NCBI GenBank assembly: GCA_947626945.1
Contig: CANQUC010000014.1
Coordinates: forward strand, 1 to 52,729
Length of the DNA: 52,729 nt
Direction of reading: 5' to 3'
From: an uncultured Lachnospiraceae bacterium
GTDB taxonomy: Bacteria > Bacillota > Clostridia > Lachnospirales > Lachnospiraceae
Shown here: piece by piece, positions 35,969 through 46,312 of the stretch
Layout: each line of letters opens with the position of its first letter
Position numbering within the stretch: the stretch's first letter is position 1
Notes under the pieces: model-generated
Told to the model about the DNA's origin: nothing
Databases searched by the model: none
The model's input: the letters and a program-made list of their open reading frames with translations, nothing else
Translations under genes and position numbers: made by a program

Positions 35969-37036
35969 TTATTTCACTTCTACGACCCAGCCCTCCGGGC
36001 CTTCAATCTTTCCAAGCTGAATGCCCGTCACCGTATCGTACAGCTTCTGGCTTAAAGGTCCGATGCCGCCGTCGCGGATCTGCAATACTTTTTCTTCCCA
36101 GCGCAGATGTCCTACAGGGGAGATCACCGCCGCGGTGCCTGTGCCCCAGCACTCTTCCAGGCTGCCGTTTTCCGCCGCCTCAAACAGCTCGTGAACGGAG
36201 ATCCTCCGTTCCTCTACCGGATAGCCCCATTCCTTGCACAGCGCAATACAGGAATTTCTTGTGACGCCCGGAAGGATACTTCCGTTCAGCATCGGAGTAA
36301 CTACCTTGCCATTGATCTTGAAGAAAATGTTCATGGCGCCTACTTCTTCGATATATTCTCTGTGTACGCCGTCAAGCCAGAGCACCTGGCTGTAACCCTC
36401 ATCATGGGCCTTTACCTGAGACGCAAGACTTGCCACATAATTGCCGCCGGTCTTCGCCTCGCCGATACCGCCCTTTACTGCCCGGACATATTCATCCTCG
36501 ATCCAGATCTTTACCGGATCCAGGCCCTCGGGATAGTAGGGACCTACCGGAGACAAAATGATGATAAACAGATATGTATCCGAAGGACGGACTCCCAGGA
36601 AAGGATCCGTCGCGATGATAAACGGGCGGATGTACAGAGATGTGCCAGGACGATCCGGGATCCAGGCCCGGTCAATGCTGACGATCTCCTTAATGGCCTG
36701 CAGAAAATCCGCGGGATCGATCTCAGGAATGCAGATCCTGCGATTGGTGTTGTTTGCCCGCTCAATGTTCTTATCAGGACGGAACAGCAGAATTCTGCCA
36801 TCGTCCGCTTTGTAGGCTTTCAGTCCCTCAAACATCTCCTGTCCGTAATGAAATACCATTGCGGAGGGCTCCAGGGAAATATTGCCGTAAGGCACGATCC
36901 GCGGGTCATGCCATCCCTTTCCGGTCTCATAGTTCATGATGAACATGTGATCCGTAAAGATGGTTCCGAAAGTCAGCGGATTGTCCTTTGCGGGCAGCGG
37001 CTTCGGATTTGTTGTCTTCTCAATTCTGATATTCAT
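35969..37036 (-). CDS. ilvE: Branched-chain amino acid aminotransferase
   Basis: 355 residues of the class IV PLP fold. GQEMFEGLKAY (about 65-75), the PLP-binding Lys in GEAKTGGNYVAS and the C-terminal GTAAVISPVG are typical of ilvE. It interconverts Leu/Ile/Val and their 2-keto acids. A GGAAGG ribosome site lies before a TTG (37042) and an ATG (37036); I chose the ATG. A strong promoter lies upstream and the SleB-type gene follows. Confidence 0.93.
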   Translation of the reverse strand: MNIRIEKTTNPKPLPAKDNPLTFGTIFTDHMFIMNYETGKGWHDPRIVPYGNISLEPSAMVFHYGQEMFEGLKAYKADDGRILLFRPDKNIERANNTNRRICIPEIDPADFLQAIKEIVSIDRAWIPDRPGTSLYIRPFIIATDPFLGVRPSDTYLFIIILSPVGPYYPEGLDPVKIWIEDEYVRAVKGGIGEAKTGGNYVASLASQVKAHDEGYSQVLWLDGVHREYIEEVGAMNIFFKINGKVVTPMLNGSILPGVTRNSCIALCKEWGYPVEERRISVHELFEAAENGSLEECWGTGTAAVISPVGHLRWEEKVLQIRDGGIGPLSQKLYDTVTGIQLGKIEGPEGWVVEVK

Positions 37037-37073
37037 GATCAACCCAGCCTTCCATACTTTGATTTTAAGAATT

Positions 37074-37102
37074 ATTATCTAACTTTTTTGCCTGCTTGTC
37101 AA
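37074..37102 (-). promoter_or_regulatory. Sigma-A promoter of ilvE
   Basis: TTGACA, 17-base spacer and GATAAT on the minus strand, ~38 bases before the ATG. Confidence 0.75.
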
Positions 37103-37147
37103 CCCATTTTCGGCAGTTCTCCCGGACCGCTCCTAAAGATTCCGGCC

Positions 37148-38116
37148 TCAGATACAGCCCAGGGAACGGAGAAGAAAGAGCCAGAGCGTCAGCGTAACGG
37201 CGGCAAACAACGTGGTCAGCACCACAACGCTGGACGTAAGCACTCCCTCATGGCCCATGTTTTTTGCCATAATATAACAGCTGGGGGTGGTGGGAGACGC
37301 CAGCATGACCACAAGAGCCACCAACGCTTCCCTGCGGTATCCAAGCCAGAGCGCCAGTGGCAGAAAGGCCCCCGGCATTACCACAAGCTTGATCAGAGAA
37401 GCGCAAAGTGCCGGCTTCATCTTTGCCAGCGCCTTTCTTCCCTCAAACGCCGCTCCCAGACAGACAAGGGCCAGCGGGGTGGCCAGATCCGCCACATACC
37501 CCACGCTTCTTTCCAGGAACAACGGCAGCTTCAGATGCACCAATGCCGCCAGAAGCCCCAGAAGAATCCCAATGATGATCGGGTTTTTGGCAATATTGAT
37601 CAGCGCTTCTCTCATCCTGTCCCGGCCCGCGGCCTTTGTTTCTTTGGGGCTTTCCCCGTTTTCAGGCGCCTCAAAGGTCAGCACAAGCACCGAGTAAATA
37701 TTCAACAGCGGCACTGTTCCGATGATCATCATGGGGGCCATTCCGGAATCCCCGTAAATATTCCGGACAAAGGCGATTCCCATCACCGCCGCGCTGCATC
37801 GAAACGCGGCCTGGACAAACTCTCCCAGAATACGCCTGTTTTTCAGCACTTTTCCGGCTGCCAGCCAGATTCCGAAAAAACTGACGGTGGTGGCACCTGC
37901 GCAAAATAAAAGGAAGCCAAGGTCAAATTCCCTGGCCACATCCGCCGACATGATATCCTGAAACAACAGCGTCGGCAGCGTAACCGTAAAATTAAACTGA
38001 TTGGCTTCTTTTACAAATTTTTCGCCCAGCATTCCCAGGCATTTCAGCCCATATCCCAGGAGGATCAGAAGAAATATGGGCAATGTGGAGTTGAGGCTGA
38101 AAACAAAATTTTCCAC
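37148..38116 (-). CDS. AEC (auxin efflux carrier) family transporter
   Basis: 322 residues with about ten hydrophobic helices in the two five-helix repeats of the bile/arsenite/auxin-efflux fold. MASPTTPSCYIMAKNMGHEG near the C-terminus and LATPLALVCLGAAF match the AEC family. Bacterial members export or import organic acids such as malate; the substrate is not readable. It starts with GTG, 20 bases after the folA stop, with a weak GAAGATGG site. It is the last gene of the MATE-thyA-folA-AEC unit. Confidence 0.85.
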   Translation of the reverse strand: MENFVFSLNSTLPIFLLILLGYGLKCLGMLGEKFVKEANQFNFTVTLPTLLFQDIMSADVAREFDLGFLLFCAGATTVSFFGIWLAAGKVLKNRRILGEFVQAAFRCSAAVMGIAFVRNIYGDSGMAPMMIIGTVPLLNIYSVLVLTFEAPENGESPKETKAAGRDRMREALINIAKNPIIIGILLGLLAALVHLKLPLFLERSVGYVADLATPLALVCLGAAFEGRKALAKMKPALCASLIKLVVMPGAFLPLALWLGYRREALVALVVMLASPTTPSCYIMAKNMGHEGVLTSSVVVLTTLFAAVTLTLWLFLLRSLGCI

Positions 38117-38136
38117 GGTTTTTCCATCTTCTTTCG

Positions 38137-38637
38137 TCAGGCCTGCCCCTTGCGGCGTTCATATCTGCGCCACCAGAATTCCAGGTCAAAATAGGTCTGC
38201 TCTTCGCTTTCCCCGGTAAGAACCCAGTCCGGATCCGCTTCCAGATTGGGGAAATAGGCGTCCGCCTCAAACTGACGACAGATATAGGTCACATGAGCGG
38301 TTCTGCAATAGGGCAAAAACGCTTTGTATACGCTGTCTCCTCCAATGATGTAAACGTCTTCCGGCGGGTAGGCGGAAAGAACCTCCAGGCATTCTTCCAT
38401 GGAATGAACTACTTTCGCGTCCTTTACCCGAAAATTTTCGTCTCTGGACAGCACAATATTGGTGCGGTTTTTCAAAGGCATGCTGTTTGGCAGGCTTTCC
38501 AGTGTCTTTCTTCCCATAACCACCACCTTGCCCACCGTCGTCTCCCGGAAAAACTTCATATCGCTGGGAATCCGCACAAGCAGCCGGTTGTTCCTGCCAA
38601 TGGCCCAGTTTTCGTCTACCGAAACGATCAGATTCAT
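38137..38637 (-). CDS. folA: Dihydrofolate reductase
   Basis: 166 residues. N-terminal VDENWAIGRNNRLLV, catalytic Asp in IPSDMKFF, VVVMGRKTLESL and VYIIGGDSVYKAFL (NADPH loop) match chromosomal DHFR. It regenerates tetrahydrofolate consumed by ThyA, which lies 18 bases upstream in the same operon. The sequence itself does not tell trimethoprim sensitivity. Ribosome site AAGGAGGCG lies before the ATG. Confidence 0.94.
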   Translation of the reverse strand: MNLIVSVDENWAIGRNNRLLVRIPSDMKFFRETTVGKVVVMGRKTLESLPNSMPLKNRTNIVLSRDENFRVKDAKVVHSMEECLEVLSAYPPEDVYIIGGDSVYKAFLPYCRTAHVTYICRQFEADAYFPNLEADPDWVLTGESEEQTYFDLEFWWRRYERRKGQA

Positions 38638-38655
38638 AAGGCGCCTCCTTTTTCA

Positions 38656-39504
38656 TCATACAGCAATGGGAATATTTTTGATCTGCTCTCCGTACCGGTA
38701 ATCCTCAATGATCAGATCTTCCTTGGTAAACTGATAAAAATCCCTGATTTCCGGATTGAGAGATACCTTTGGAGCGGGAAACTCTTCCCGTTCCAGCAGA
38801 GTTCTGATCATGGGCACATGCCGGTCATAAATATGGGCGTCTGCAATGACATGGATCAGCTCCCCGGGGATCATATCATTTACCTGGGCAAGCATCATGA
38901 TCATCAGCGCGTACTGCACCACATTCCAGTTGTTTGCCGCCAGCACGTCGTTGCTGCGCTGGTTTAAAATGCCGTTTAACACCAGCTTTCCGTCTTCTTC
39001 CGCCGTTACGTTGTAGGTCATGGAATAAGCGCAGGGATCCAGTCCGCCGCTGTGAAGATATTCATATTGGTACAGATTGGTCATGATCCGCCGGCTGTAT
39101 GGGTTTTCTTTCAGCTGGCGAAGCACATAATCCATCTGATCGGTCTCGGTTCCCTGATACTGAAACTTCTGTCCTACTACCCAGCCGTAGCAGGTGCCGA
39201 TGGATCCGTCCTCGTCTGCCCAGGCATCCCAGATATGGCTGCTCAGGTCACGGATGTTGTTGGATTTTTTCTGATAGATCCAGAGCACCTCGTCAAAGGC
39301 GCTTTTGATGGCCGTGCGGCGAAGGGTAAGGGCCGGGAATTCTTTTCTCAGGTCATAGCGGTTCACCACGCCGAATTTTTTGATGGTATAGGCCTTTTCA
39401 CCGGTATCCTCCCAGATTGGACGAACCAGTTCCCCTTTTGTATCGGTGCCGTTTTCCAGAATGTCCCGGCACATTGCCTTAAATACTTTGTCTGCGTAAC
39501 TCAT
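38656..39504 (-). CDS. thyA: Thymidylate synthase
   Basis: 282 residues of ThyA. The catalytic Cys lies in LDPCAYSMTYN (DPC instead of the usual PPC), and the substrate loop is LNQRSNDVLAANNWN. It makes dTMP from dUMP using methylene-tetrahydrofolate. The ATG at 39504 has GGGAGGTG in front; a longer TTG reading overlaps the MATE gene and lacks a site. It is coupled to folA downstream. Confidence 0.94.
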   Translation of the reverse strand: MSYADKVFKAMCRDILENGTDTKGELVRPIWEDTGEKAYTIKKFGVVNRYDLRKEFPALTLRRTAIKSAFDEVLWIYQKKSNNIRDLSSHIWDAWADEDGSIGTCYGWVVGQKFQYQGTETDQMDYVLRQLKENPYSRRIMTNLYQYEYLHSGGLDPCAYSMTYNVTAEEDGKLVLNGILNQRSNDVLAANNWNVVQYALMIMMLAQVNDMIPGELIHVIADAHIYDRHVPMIRTLLEREEFPAPKVSLNPEIRDFYQFTKEDLIIEDYRYGEQIKNIPIAV

Positions 39505-39532
39505 CACGCACCTCCCGTTTTCCGGTCTGCTC

Positions 39533-40924
39533 TTACCTGACGCCGGCTTCACTGGCAGCGGGCTGCCGCAGCGGCCGGATAATCTTTTTATAGATCCGTA
39601 TAAAGAAAATGATACTCAAAATCACAGAAACAAATTCCGCCACGGGAAAAGCATACCACACCAGCCGCACATTATGGAACCTGGACAGGGCGTATGCCAC
39701 AGGAAGCAGCACCACCAGCTGCCTGCAGATAGACACGATCATACTGTACACACCGTTTCCCAGAGACTGGAACAAGGAAGAACACACAATGCCAAAGCCC
39801 GCGAAGATAAAGGAAAAGCTGATGGTACGCAGAGCCGGTATGCCAATCTCCATCATATTGTCTGATGCGTCAAACAGCTGCAGGATCTGTACGGGAGCGA
39901 TCTGGAACACCATCAGGCCGATCCACATCAAAGCCACCGCGTAGATGATGCTGAGCTTTACGGTCTTCATCATCCGGTCTTTGTTTCTGGCTCCGTAATT
40001 GTATGCGATGATGGGCACCATTCCGTTGTTCAGCCCAAATACCGGCATGAACACAAAGCTCTGCACCTTGAAGTACACGCCAAAGACTGCTGTAGCCGTG
40101 GAGCTGAACCCGATCAGAATCCGGTTCATGCCGTAAGTCATCACGGAACCGATAGACGCCATGATCATACTGGGGATTCCTACAGAAAGCACCTGTCCAA
40201 TCACAGGCAGGTCAGGCCGGAAGTGCCGGAAATCCGGCTGGATTTCTTTGTTTACCTTAATATTGAAGACAATGCCGAGAGAAGCGGCCACCGTCTGTCC
40301 GATTACGGTGGCAAGAGCCGCGCCCGCCACGCCCATTTTCGGCATGCCGAACAGTCCAAAGATCATAATGGGATCCAAAATGATATTGATGATGGCTCCG
40401 GTTCCCTGTGTGATCATGGTATAGATGGTCTTTCCGGTAGACTGGAGCATCCGTTCCGTGATCAGCTGGCCAAAAATGCCAAAGGACATACAGCAGACGA
40501 TCCGCACATACTGGATGCCCGGATCCGCAATGGCCGCGTCTGAAGTCTGGCTGTGCATAAAGGCACTGGCGCCAAACATACCCACCAGGAAAAAGAGCAC
40601 ATAGGACAGCAGGATCAGAAACACCGACTGCACTGCTGCCAGATTTGCCTGTTTTTGATTTTTTTCTCCAAGGGACCGGGACAAAAGGGCGTTCATACCC
40701 ACGCCGATGCCGGAACCCACGGCGATCATCAGATTTTGTATGGGGAATGCCAAAGATACTGCCGTCAGAGCGTCTTCGCTGACTCTTGAAACGAACACGC
40801 TGTCCACCACGTTATACAGCGCCTGCACAAGCATGGAAAGCATCAACGGCACGGACATGGACAGCAAAAGGCGGTTAATGGGCATCACTCCCATTTTGTT
40901 TTCCCCTGTTGTCTGCTGCTGCAT
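39533..40924 (-). CDS. MATE family efflux transporter
   Basis: 463 residues with twelve predicted helices in two halves. SVPLMLSMLVQALYNVVDSVFVSR and the second-half GIPSMIMASIGSVMTYGMNRIL are characteristic. These pumps export drugs or metabolites with Na+ or H+. First gene of the operon with thyA (28-base gap), folA and AEC. The ribosome site is weak (GAGATGAAG). The substrate is unknown. Confidence 0.88.
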   Translation of the reverse strand: MQQQTTGENKMGVMPINRLLLSMSVPLMLSMLVQALYNVVDSVFVSRVSEDALTAVSLAFPIQNLMIAVGSGIGVGMNALLSRSLGEKNQKQANLAAVQSVFLILLSYVLFFLVGMFGASAFMHSQTSDAAIADPGIQYVRIVCCMSFGIFGQLITERMLQSTGKTIYTMITQGTGAIINIILDPIMIFGLFGMPKMGVAGAALATVIGQTVAASLGIVFNIKVNKEIQPDFRHFRPDLPVIGQVLSVGIPSMIMASIGSVMTYGMNRILIGFSSTATAVFGVYFKVQSFVFMPVFGLNNGMVPIIAYNYGARNKDRMMKTVKLSIIYAVALMWIGLMVFQIAPVQILQLFDASDNMMEIGIPALRTISFSFIFAGFGIVCSSLFQSLGNGVYSMIVSICRQLVVLLPVAYALSRFHNVRLVWYAFPVAEFVSVILSIIFFIRIYKKIIRPLRQPAASEAGVR

Positions 40925-40982
40925 GAAACTTCATCTCTTTCTGTAACAAATTCTGTCTGCCCTCTAACGGGCCGCATACAAC

Positions 40983-41011
40983 ATCATAACAAGTTCCACC
41001 GCATTTTGCAA
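40983..41011 (-). promoter_or_regulatory. Sigma-A promoter of the MATE-thyA-folA-AEC operon
   Basis: TTGCAA, 17-base spacer and TATGAT on the minus strand, ~59 bases before the MATE start. Confidence 0.65.
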
Positions 41012-41038
41012 CTACAGAAACAGATACAAATCAACAAA

Positions 41039-42406
41039 TCACAACACAAGCTGCTCCATACGTTTCAGCAGATTGTCCGCAAAGATCGAATTTAGGTTGT
41101 TCAGAAACAGAACCTCATCGATGGATTTATCCCGGATCAGCCCCGGAAGATCGCCCTGATAATACCGGTAATCAATGATATAAATATCCTGATAATGATC
41201 TGTCAGAAACGGAATAAAGCAGTTGGCATAGGATTCTTTGAACACCAGCAGGGAGGAACCGTCCGTGACATTTGGATTGTGGATCTCGCTGTACGGATTA
41301 TCCCCTCCGATGAACGTACAATACAGATTGTTTTCCTGATAATCTGACACATCCCCTATGATCTTCCAGTTCTTTACGGTTCCCTGCTGGTCTGTAATAG
41401 AGATGTCATTGGTTCCTTTTGGAAAATAGGCGGTCACCGTATCCGGATGCTCTTTCAGCACAGAGGCCTGGCTGCTGGAATAAAAGGATCCCAGAAAACC
41501 GGGAAATTCCTTTTTTTCAAAGGAATCCAAAGACGCCGGTTCCAGGCCTTTGGTCTCCGCGAACTGGCAGTAGGCATAATAGGCGCCCAGAGAGGTCCAG
41601 TGATGATCGGTCCGGAAATATACATATTCACTGTTGTGCCGTTTGATCCTGTTGTATACGTCCACCGCCGTTATCCGGCTGTCCAGGTTTTTATAGAGAT
41701 ACTCCGCTGCTTCCTTCTGATTGCTGAAACCAAACTGCTCCTGCATTTTTTCGTCCAAAATGATCCCGCTGTTTACCGGTACCGCCATCACATAAAAGGA
41801 AACGTCCTGACCTGCTTTTTCCTGCAGGGTATTGACCACGCGGCAGTAGCGGTCCCCATAGTCTTTCACAAAATAAAACGCTTCAAAAGCCTGTCCGTCA
41901 ACGATGTACACATCCCCAAAGGTTTCCGCGACGCCCTCATGGATCGAGCCGTCCGCCTCCTCTGTGGAAAGGGGCGCTTCTGTCTGAAGTACCGTTTCCT
42001 CCGGATCTGTCTGTGGGGAAGCAGTCTGATCTGCATCCGCCTCCTGAGGGATCTGTTCTCCCTTTTGCCTGTTTCCGCTGATGACCACGGTTTTGGACCG
42101 GAGCCCGTGAAGCTCTTTTAAGAAAGCGTTGGCCGAAAGAAGCGATTCCCGCATGGGGAAAGTGTCCCCATACCAGGTTTCAATTCCTGAAAAAAACGTT
42201 CCGTTCCAGAAATCAGACAGAGAAAACGACGGAAACCGGGTCAGTTCCCGCTTTTCCAGGTCAGAGGTCTTTGGCCGCAGAGGGATCAGAATCCCGGCCA
42301 CTGCGAAAAACGCCATGGCAAGAAAAAATACCGTCACTCTGATCATTTTATATTTTTGATAGGCAAGCTTTTGTTTTTTTAATCTCTGCTGACGTCCCTT
42401 TTTCAT
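41039..42406 (-). CDS. DHHW/AlgX-like membrane-anchored acyltransferase partner
   Basis: 455 residues. A basic N-terminus and one membrane helix (about 22-42) precede an extracellular domain. It has the DHHW motif FRTDHHWTSLGAYY (near 270) and a serine motif LVFKESYANCFIPFL, the SGNH-like residues used by AlgJ/AlgX proteins that complete O-acetyl transfer to polysaccharide. A disordered Glu/Thr/Ser-rich insert lies near 120-150. It follows the MBOAT gene by 12 bases and should work with it at the cell surface. The target polymer is unknown. Confidence 0.88.
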   Translation of the reverse strand: MKKGRQQRLKKQKLAYQKYKMIRVTVFFLAMAFFAVAGILIPLRPKTSDLEKRELTRFPSFSLSDFWNGTFFSGIETWYGDTFPMRESLLSANAFLKELHGLRSKTVVISGNRQKGEQIPQEADADQTASPQTDPEETVLQTEAPLSTEEADGSIHEGVAETFGDVYIVDGQAFEAFYFVKDYGDRYCRVVNTLQEKAGQDVSFYVMAVPVNSGIILDEKMQEQFGFSNQKEAAEYLYKNLDSRITAVDVYNRIKRHNSEYVYFRTDHHWTSLGAYYAYCQFAETKGLEPASLDSFEKKEFPGFLGSFYSSSQASVLKEHPDTVTAYFPKGTNDISITDQQGTVKNWKIIGDVSDYQENNLYCTFIGGDNPYSEIHNPNVTDGSSLLVFKESYANCFIPFLTDHYQDIYIIDYRYYQGDLPGLIRDKSIDEVLFLNNLNSIFADNLLKRMEQLVL

Positions 42407-42418
42407 GACGACTGCCTC

Positions 42419-43855
<1,437 letters not shown>

Positions 43856-43896
43856 CTTCGATCCCTGATTTCTGATTTTTTGAGTGAGTGACGTCT

Positions 43897-43925
43897 ATTT
43901 TATCAAAAAAATCAGGAAATCACAA
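43897..43925 (-). promoter_or_regulatory. Sigma-A promoter of the MBOAT-DHHW operon
   Basis: TTGTGA, 17-base spacer and TAAAAT on the minus strand, ~41 bases before the MBOAT ATG. Confidence 0.58.
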
Positions 43926-44002
43926 TTACAATGTCTTATGATACTGTTATTTTTCCATTGAGTTTTTTTTAATTTTTTTTGAAAAATAAGTCGAAAAAGT
44001 AA

Positions 44003-44033
44003 ACAAAAAAAGTCCTCTGTCTTTCAGAGGACT
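44003..44033 (-). terminator. Rho-independent terminator of tRNA-Gly
   Basis: AGTCCTCTG, loop AAAGA, CAGAGGACT (9 bp, perfect) and seven T on the minus strand, 6 bases after the tRNA. It resembles the tRNA-Thr terminator. Confidence 0.92.
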
Positions 44034-44039
44034 TTTCAG

Positions 44040-44111
44040 AGCGCGAGACGGGATTCGAACCCGCGACCCTCGCCTTGGCAAGGCGATACTCCACCACTGA
44101 GCCACTCGCGC
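44040..44111 (-). tRNA. tRNA-Gly (anticodon GCC)
   Basis: Acceptor GCGCGAG/CTCGCGC, anticodon stem TCGCC/GGCGA, loop TTGCCAA (anticodon GCC) and T-loop GTTCGAATC. Discriminator T, as usual for Gly. CCA not encoded. Own promoter and terminator. Confidence 0.95.
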
Positions 44112-44131
44112 ATCAATTCGGCACAAGACAT

Positions 44132-44160
44132 ATACTACATGATGAGGGCGTATTTGTCAA
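44132..44160 (-). promoter_or_regulatory. Sigma-A promoter of tRNA-Gly
   Basis: TTGACA, 17-base spacer and TAGTAT on the minus strand, 20 bases before the mature 5' end. Confidence 0.7.
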
Positions 44161-44196
44161 CAGCTAATTTTAAAAAAGATGCAAAAAAATATGTCC

Positions 44197-44919
44197 TTAC
44201 CTCTCCCCTCTTACGATCTGCAGCCGGTTCAGAATCCCGTCTTCGTCTACTCCCGGATGGGTTACAATGATCCGGCAAATCTGTTCCATGACCGTCCGGC
44301 TGATCTGATGCTTTGCGGCGATGGCAGCCACAGTCTTTCCCTTTTCCATTTCTTTCAGAACAGCTTTTATGATCTCTTTCTCCCTGCCTGCCGGAAGTCC
44401 CTCCGCCGGAGACGGGCGCCGGCCCTTTCCTCCCAGTTCTATCTTTTCCACTGAAAAGGAACCGTCTTTTTTCCCTGTAATCACCGCCATAGTGGCGGGA
44501 AGAGAAAACCTTCCGGGGCCGCAGCTTCCCGGATTCAGCCAAAGCTGATTGTTCTTCCACTCCTCCCGGTAAATATGGGAGTGTCCGTAGATCACGATAT
44601 CCCGGTCAGAAAGATCCTCCCGGATCATCTTTTTGTTGTGGATTACAAAAAAGCGCAGGCCAAACAGCTCCATTTTCTGCGTGCTGCTGATCCGGGAGGC
44701 CCATTCCCGGTCTCCGTTGCCACGGGCCACATAGATTCTGGCCATCCGGGACAGCTCGTCCAATATTTCCGGGCAGGTCACATCGCCGGCATGGATGATC
44801 GCCTGACAGGTTTCAAGCACATTTTTTACTTCTTCCCGCAGCAGTCCGTGAGTATCTGAAATTACGCCGATCCTGCAGACGGAGTCATTCCCGCAGGTGC
44901 TTTGCGGCATATGTGACAT
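44197..44919 (-). CDS. YfcE-type metallophosphoesterase with C-terminal helix-turn-helix-like extension
   Basis: 240 residues. The first ~165 form a small calcineurin-fold phosphoesterase: GVISDTHG (near 18-25), HAGDV, ARGNGDRE (GNxD/E type) and YGHSHIYREE, with LNPGSCGPGR. YfcE-family enzymes hydrolyse phosphodiesters with Mn. About 65 more residues follow, among them TVAAIAAKHQISRTVMEQI, which reads as a helix-turn-helix. Ribosome site GGGAGG lies before the ATG; the gene overlaps the MATE 3' end by 35 bases, so the two are coupled. Confidence 0.85.
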   Translation of the reverse strand: MSHMPQSTCGNDSVCRIGVISDTHGLLREEVKNVLETCQAIIHAGDVTCPEILDELSRMARIYVARGNGDREWASRISSTQKMELFGLRFFVIHNKKMIREDLSDRDIVIYGHSHIYREEWKNNQLWLNPGSCGPGRFSLPATMAVITGKKDGSFSVEKIELGGKGRRPSPAEGLPAGREKEIIKAVLKEMEKGKTVAAIAAKHQISRTVMEQICRIIVTHPGVDEDGILNRLQIVRGER

Positions 44920-46210
44920 AATAAACCGCCTCCCATAAAAGCATTACGCTCCATCCGATGACACAGGCAAAGGCTACGCCTGTAATGCCCAATTTTGGCA
45001 CCAGAAGAAACGTAAACAATACCCGGAAAGAAATTTGGGTCAGGGTGCCCCAAAGGGTAATCTGCATTTTTCCGACGCCTCTGAAAAAGCCCTGCAGCCC
45101 GTTGTTAAACCCGGGAAGCCAGTAACAGAACGCCATAACGGAAAAATATCTGAGCCCTTCCATGCGGGTCAGGCTGTCGCTGCTGAACAGGGAAAGAAAT
45201 TCTTCTCCAAATACCAGAAGCACCCCACAGATCAGGATCCAGTATCCGGCCTCCAGGATCATCCCTTTCTGAAATCCCTCCCGGATCCTCTTTTTCTTTC
45301 CCGCTCCCTCGTTCTGAGCCGTAAAGGTCATAATGGCATTGGAGATACTCCGTCCGGGCACCAGGGCAAAATCCTCAATCTTTCCAACCGCGTTGAATGC
45401 GGCGATGGTGCTTACTCCAAGGGGATTGATGGCCCCCTGGATCAACAGCTTGCCAAAGGGCTGGCTGCACTGCTGCAGCGCCGTGATCCCGCCGCACTGC
45501 ACGGTTCTTATGAGCATCTGTTTTTCCGGGACAAAATGATTTTTCTTTAAATGCAGCAGAGGCACCTTTCTGCGCACATAAACCATGCAGAGCAATGCGG
45601 AAACCGCCTCCGCTATGTCTGTGGCCAGTCCTGCTCCCTCCACGCCAAGGCGCAGCAGGGCTACAAACACCAGATCCAGACAGACGTTCAGGACCGCCGC
45701 CAGCATCAGAAACCGCAGGGGTGTCTTGGCGTCTCCCACGCTTCGCAGCGCCGCGCTGTAAATATTATACAGGCAGGTAAAGGGCATTCCCACAAAGATG
45801 ATCCGCAGATAGGATGCCGACATGCCCAGGATCTCCCGCGGCGCCCGCATCAGCTTCAGAAACGGTTCTGCCAGAGACAGCCCCAGTACAAACACCAGAA
45901 CAGACAGCCCCATTCCCAGCAGGATCATGGCGCCCATCTGGCATTTCAGCTTTTCCCGGTCCCCCGCGCCAAAAAAATGGCTCATCAACACGGAACCTCC
46001 GATGCACAGTCCGGTAATTCCAAGGATCAGCAGATTCATCAGGGGATCCGCCGTTCCCACTGCCGCCAGCGCGCGGTCTCCCGCGAACTGTCCTACCACA
46101 ATGGAGTCCACCGCATTGTAGGTCAGCTGAAACAGGTTGCCCAGTATCAGAGGAATCGTAAAGGAAACCAGCTGTTTCCATATGGATCCTCCTGTCAGAT
46201 CTTTTTCCAT
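44885..46210 (-). CDS. MATE family efflux transporter (second paralog)
   Basis: 441 residues with twelve predicted helices. It opens GGSIWKQLVSFTIPLILGN and then LFQLTYNAVDSIVVGQFAG, typical of the Clostridia MATE subgroup. I start at 46210 because AAAGGAG precedes this ATG. It shares the general fold with the pump at 39533 but diverges clearly in sequence. The substrate is unknown. It is coupled to the downstream phosphoesterase gene. Confidence 0.88.
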   Translation of the reverse strand: MEKDLTGGSIWKQLVSFTIPLILGNLFQLTYNAVDSIVVGQFAGDRALAAVGTADPLMNLLILGITGLCIGGSVLMSHFFGAGDREKLKCQMGAMILLGMGLSVLVFVLGLSLAEPFLKLMRAPREILGMSASYLRIIFVGMPFTCLYNIYSAALRSVGDAKTPLRFLMLAAVLNVCLDLVFVALLRLGVEGAGLATDIAEAVSALLCMVYVRRKVPLLHLKKNHFVPEKQMLIRTVQCGGITALQQCSQPFGKLLIQGAINPLGVSTIAAFNAVGKIEDFALVPGRSISNAIMTFTAQNEGAGKKKRIREGFQKGMILEAGYWILICGVLLVFGEEFLSLFSSDSLTRMEGLRYFSVMAFCYWLPGFNNGLQGFFRGVGKMQITLWGTLTQISFRVLFTFLLVPKLGITGVAFACVIGWSVMLLWEAVYYVTYAAKHLRE

Positions 46211-46312
46211 GACAGATCTCCTTTGCAACAACTTTTCCCCGTAAAAGATCCCGGCAGTTTTGGAGATTTTCAATGGCAAAATCCGGCCCGGCCATTTCCG
46301 GCCCGTTTTTCA

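Noticed and set aside
36107-37909. A 600-codon plus-strand open frame opposite ilvE and the AEC gene
   Set aside because: It crosses two well-recognised genes on the other strand, resembles no protein and has no ribosome site.
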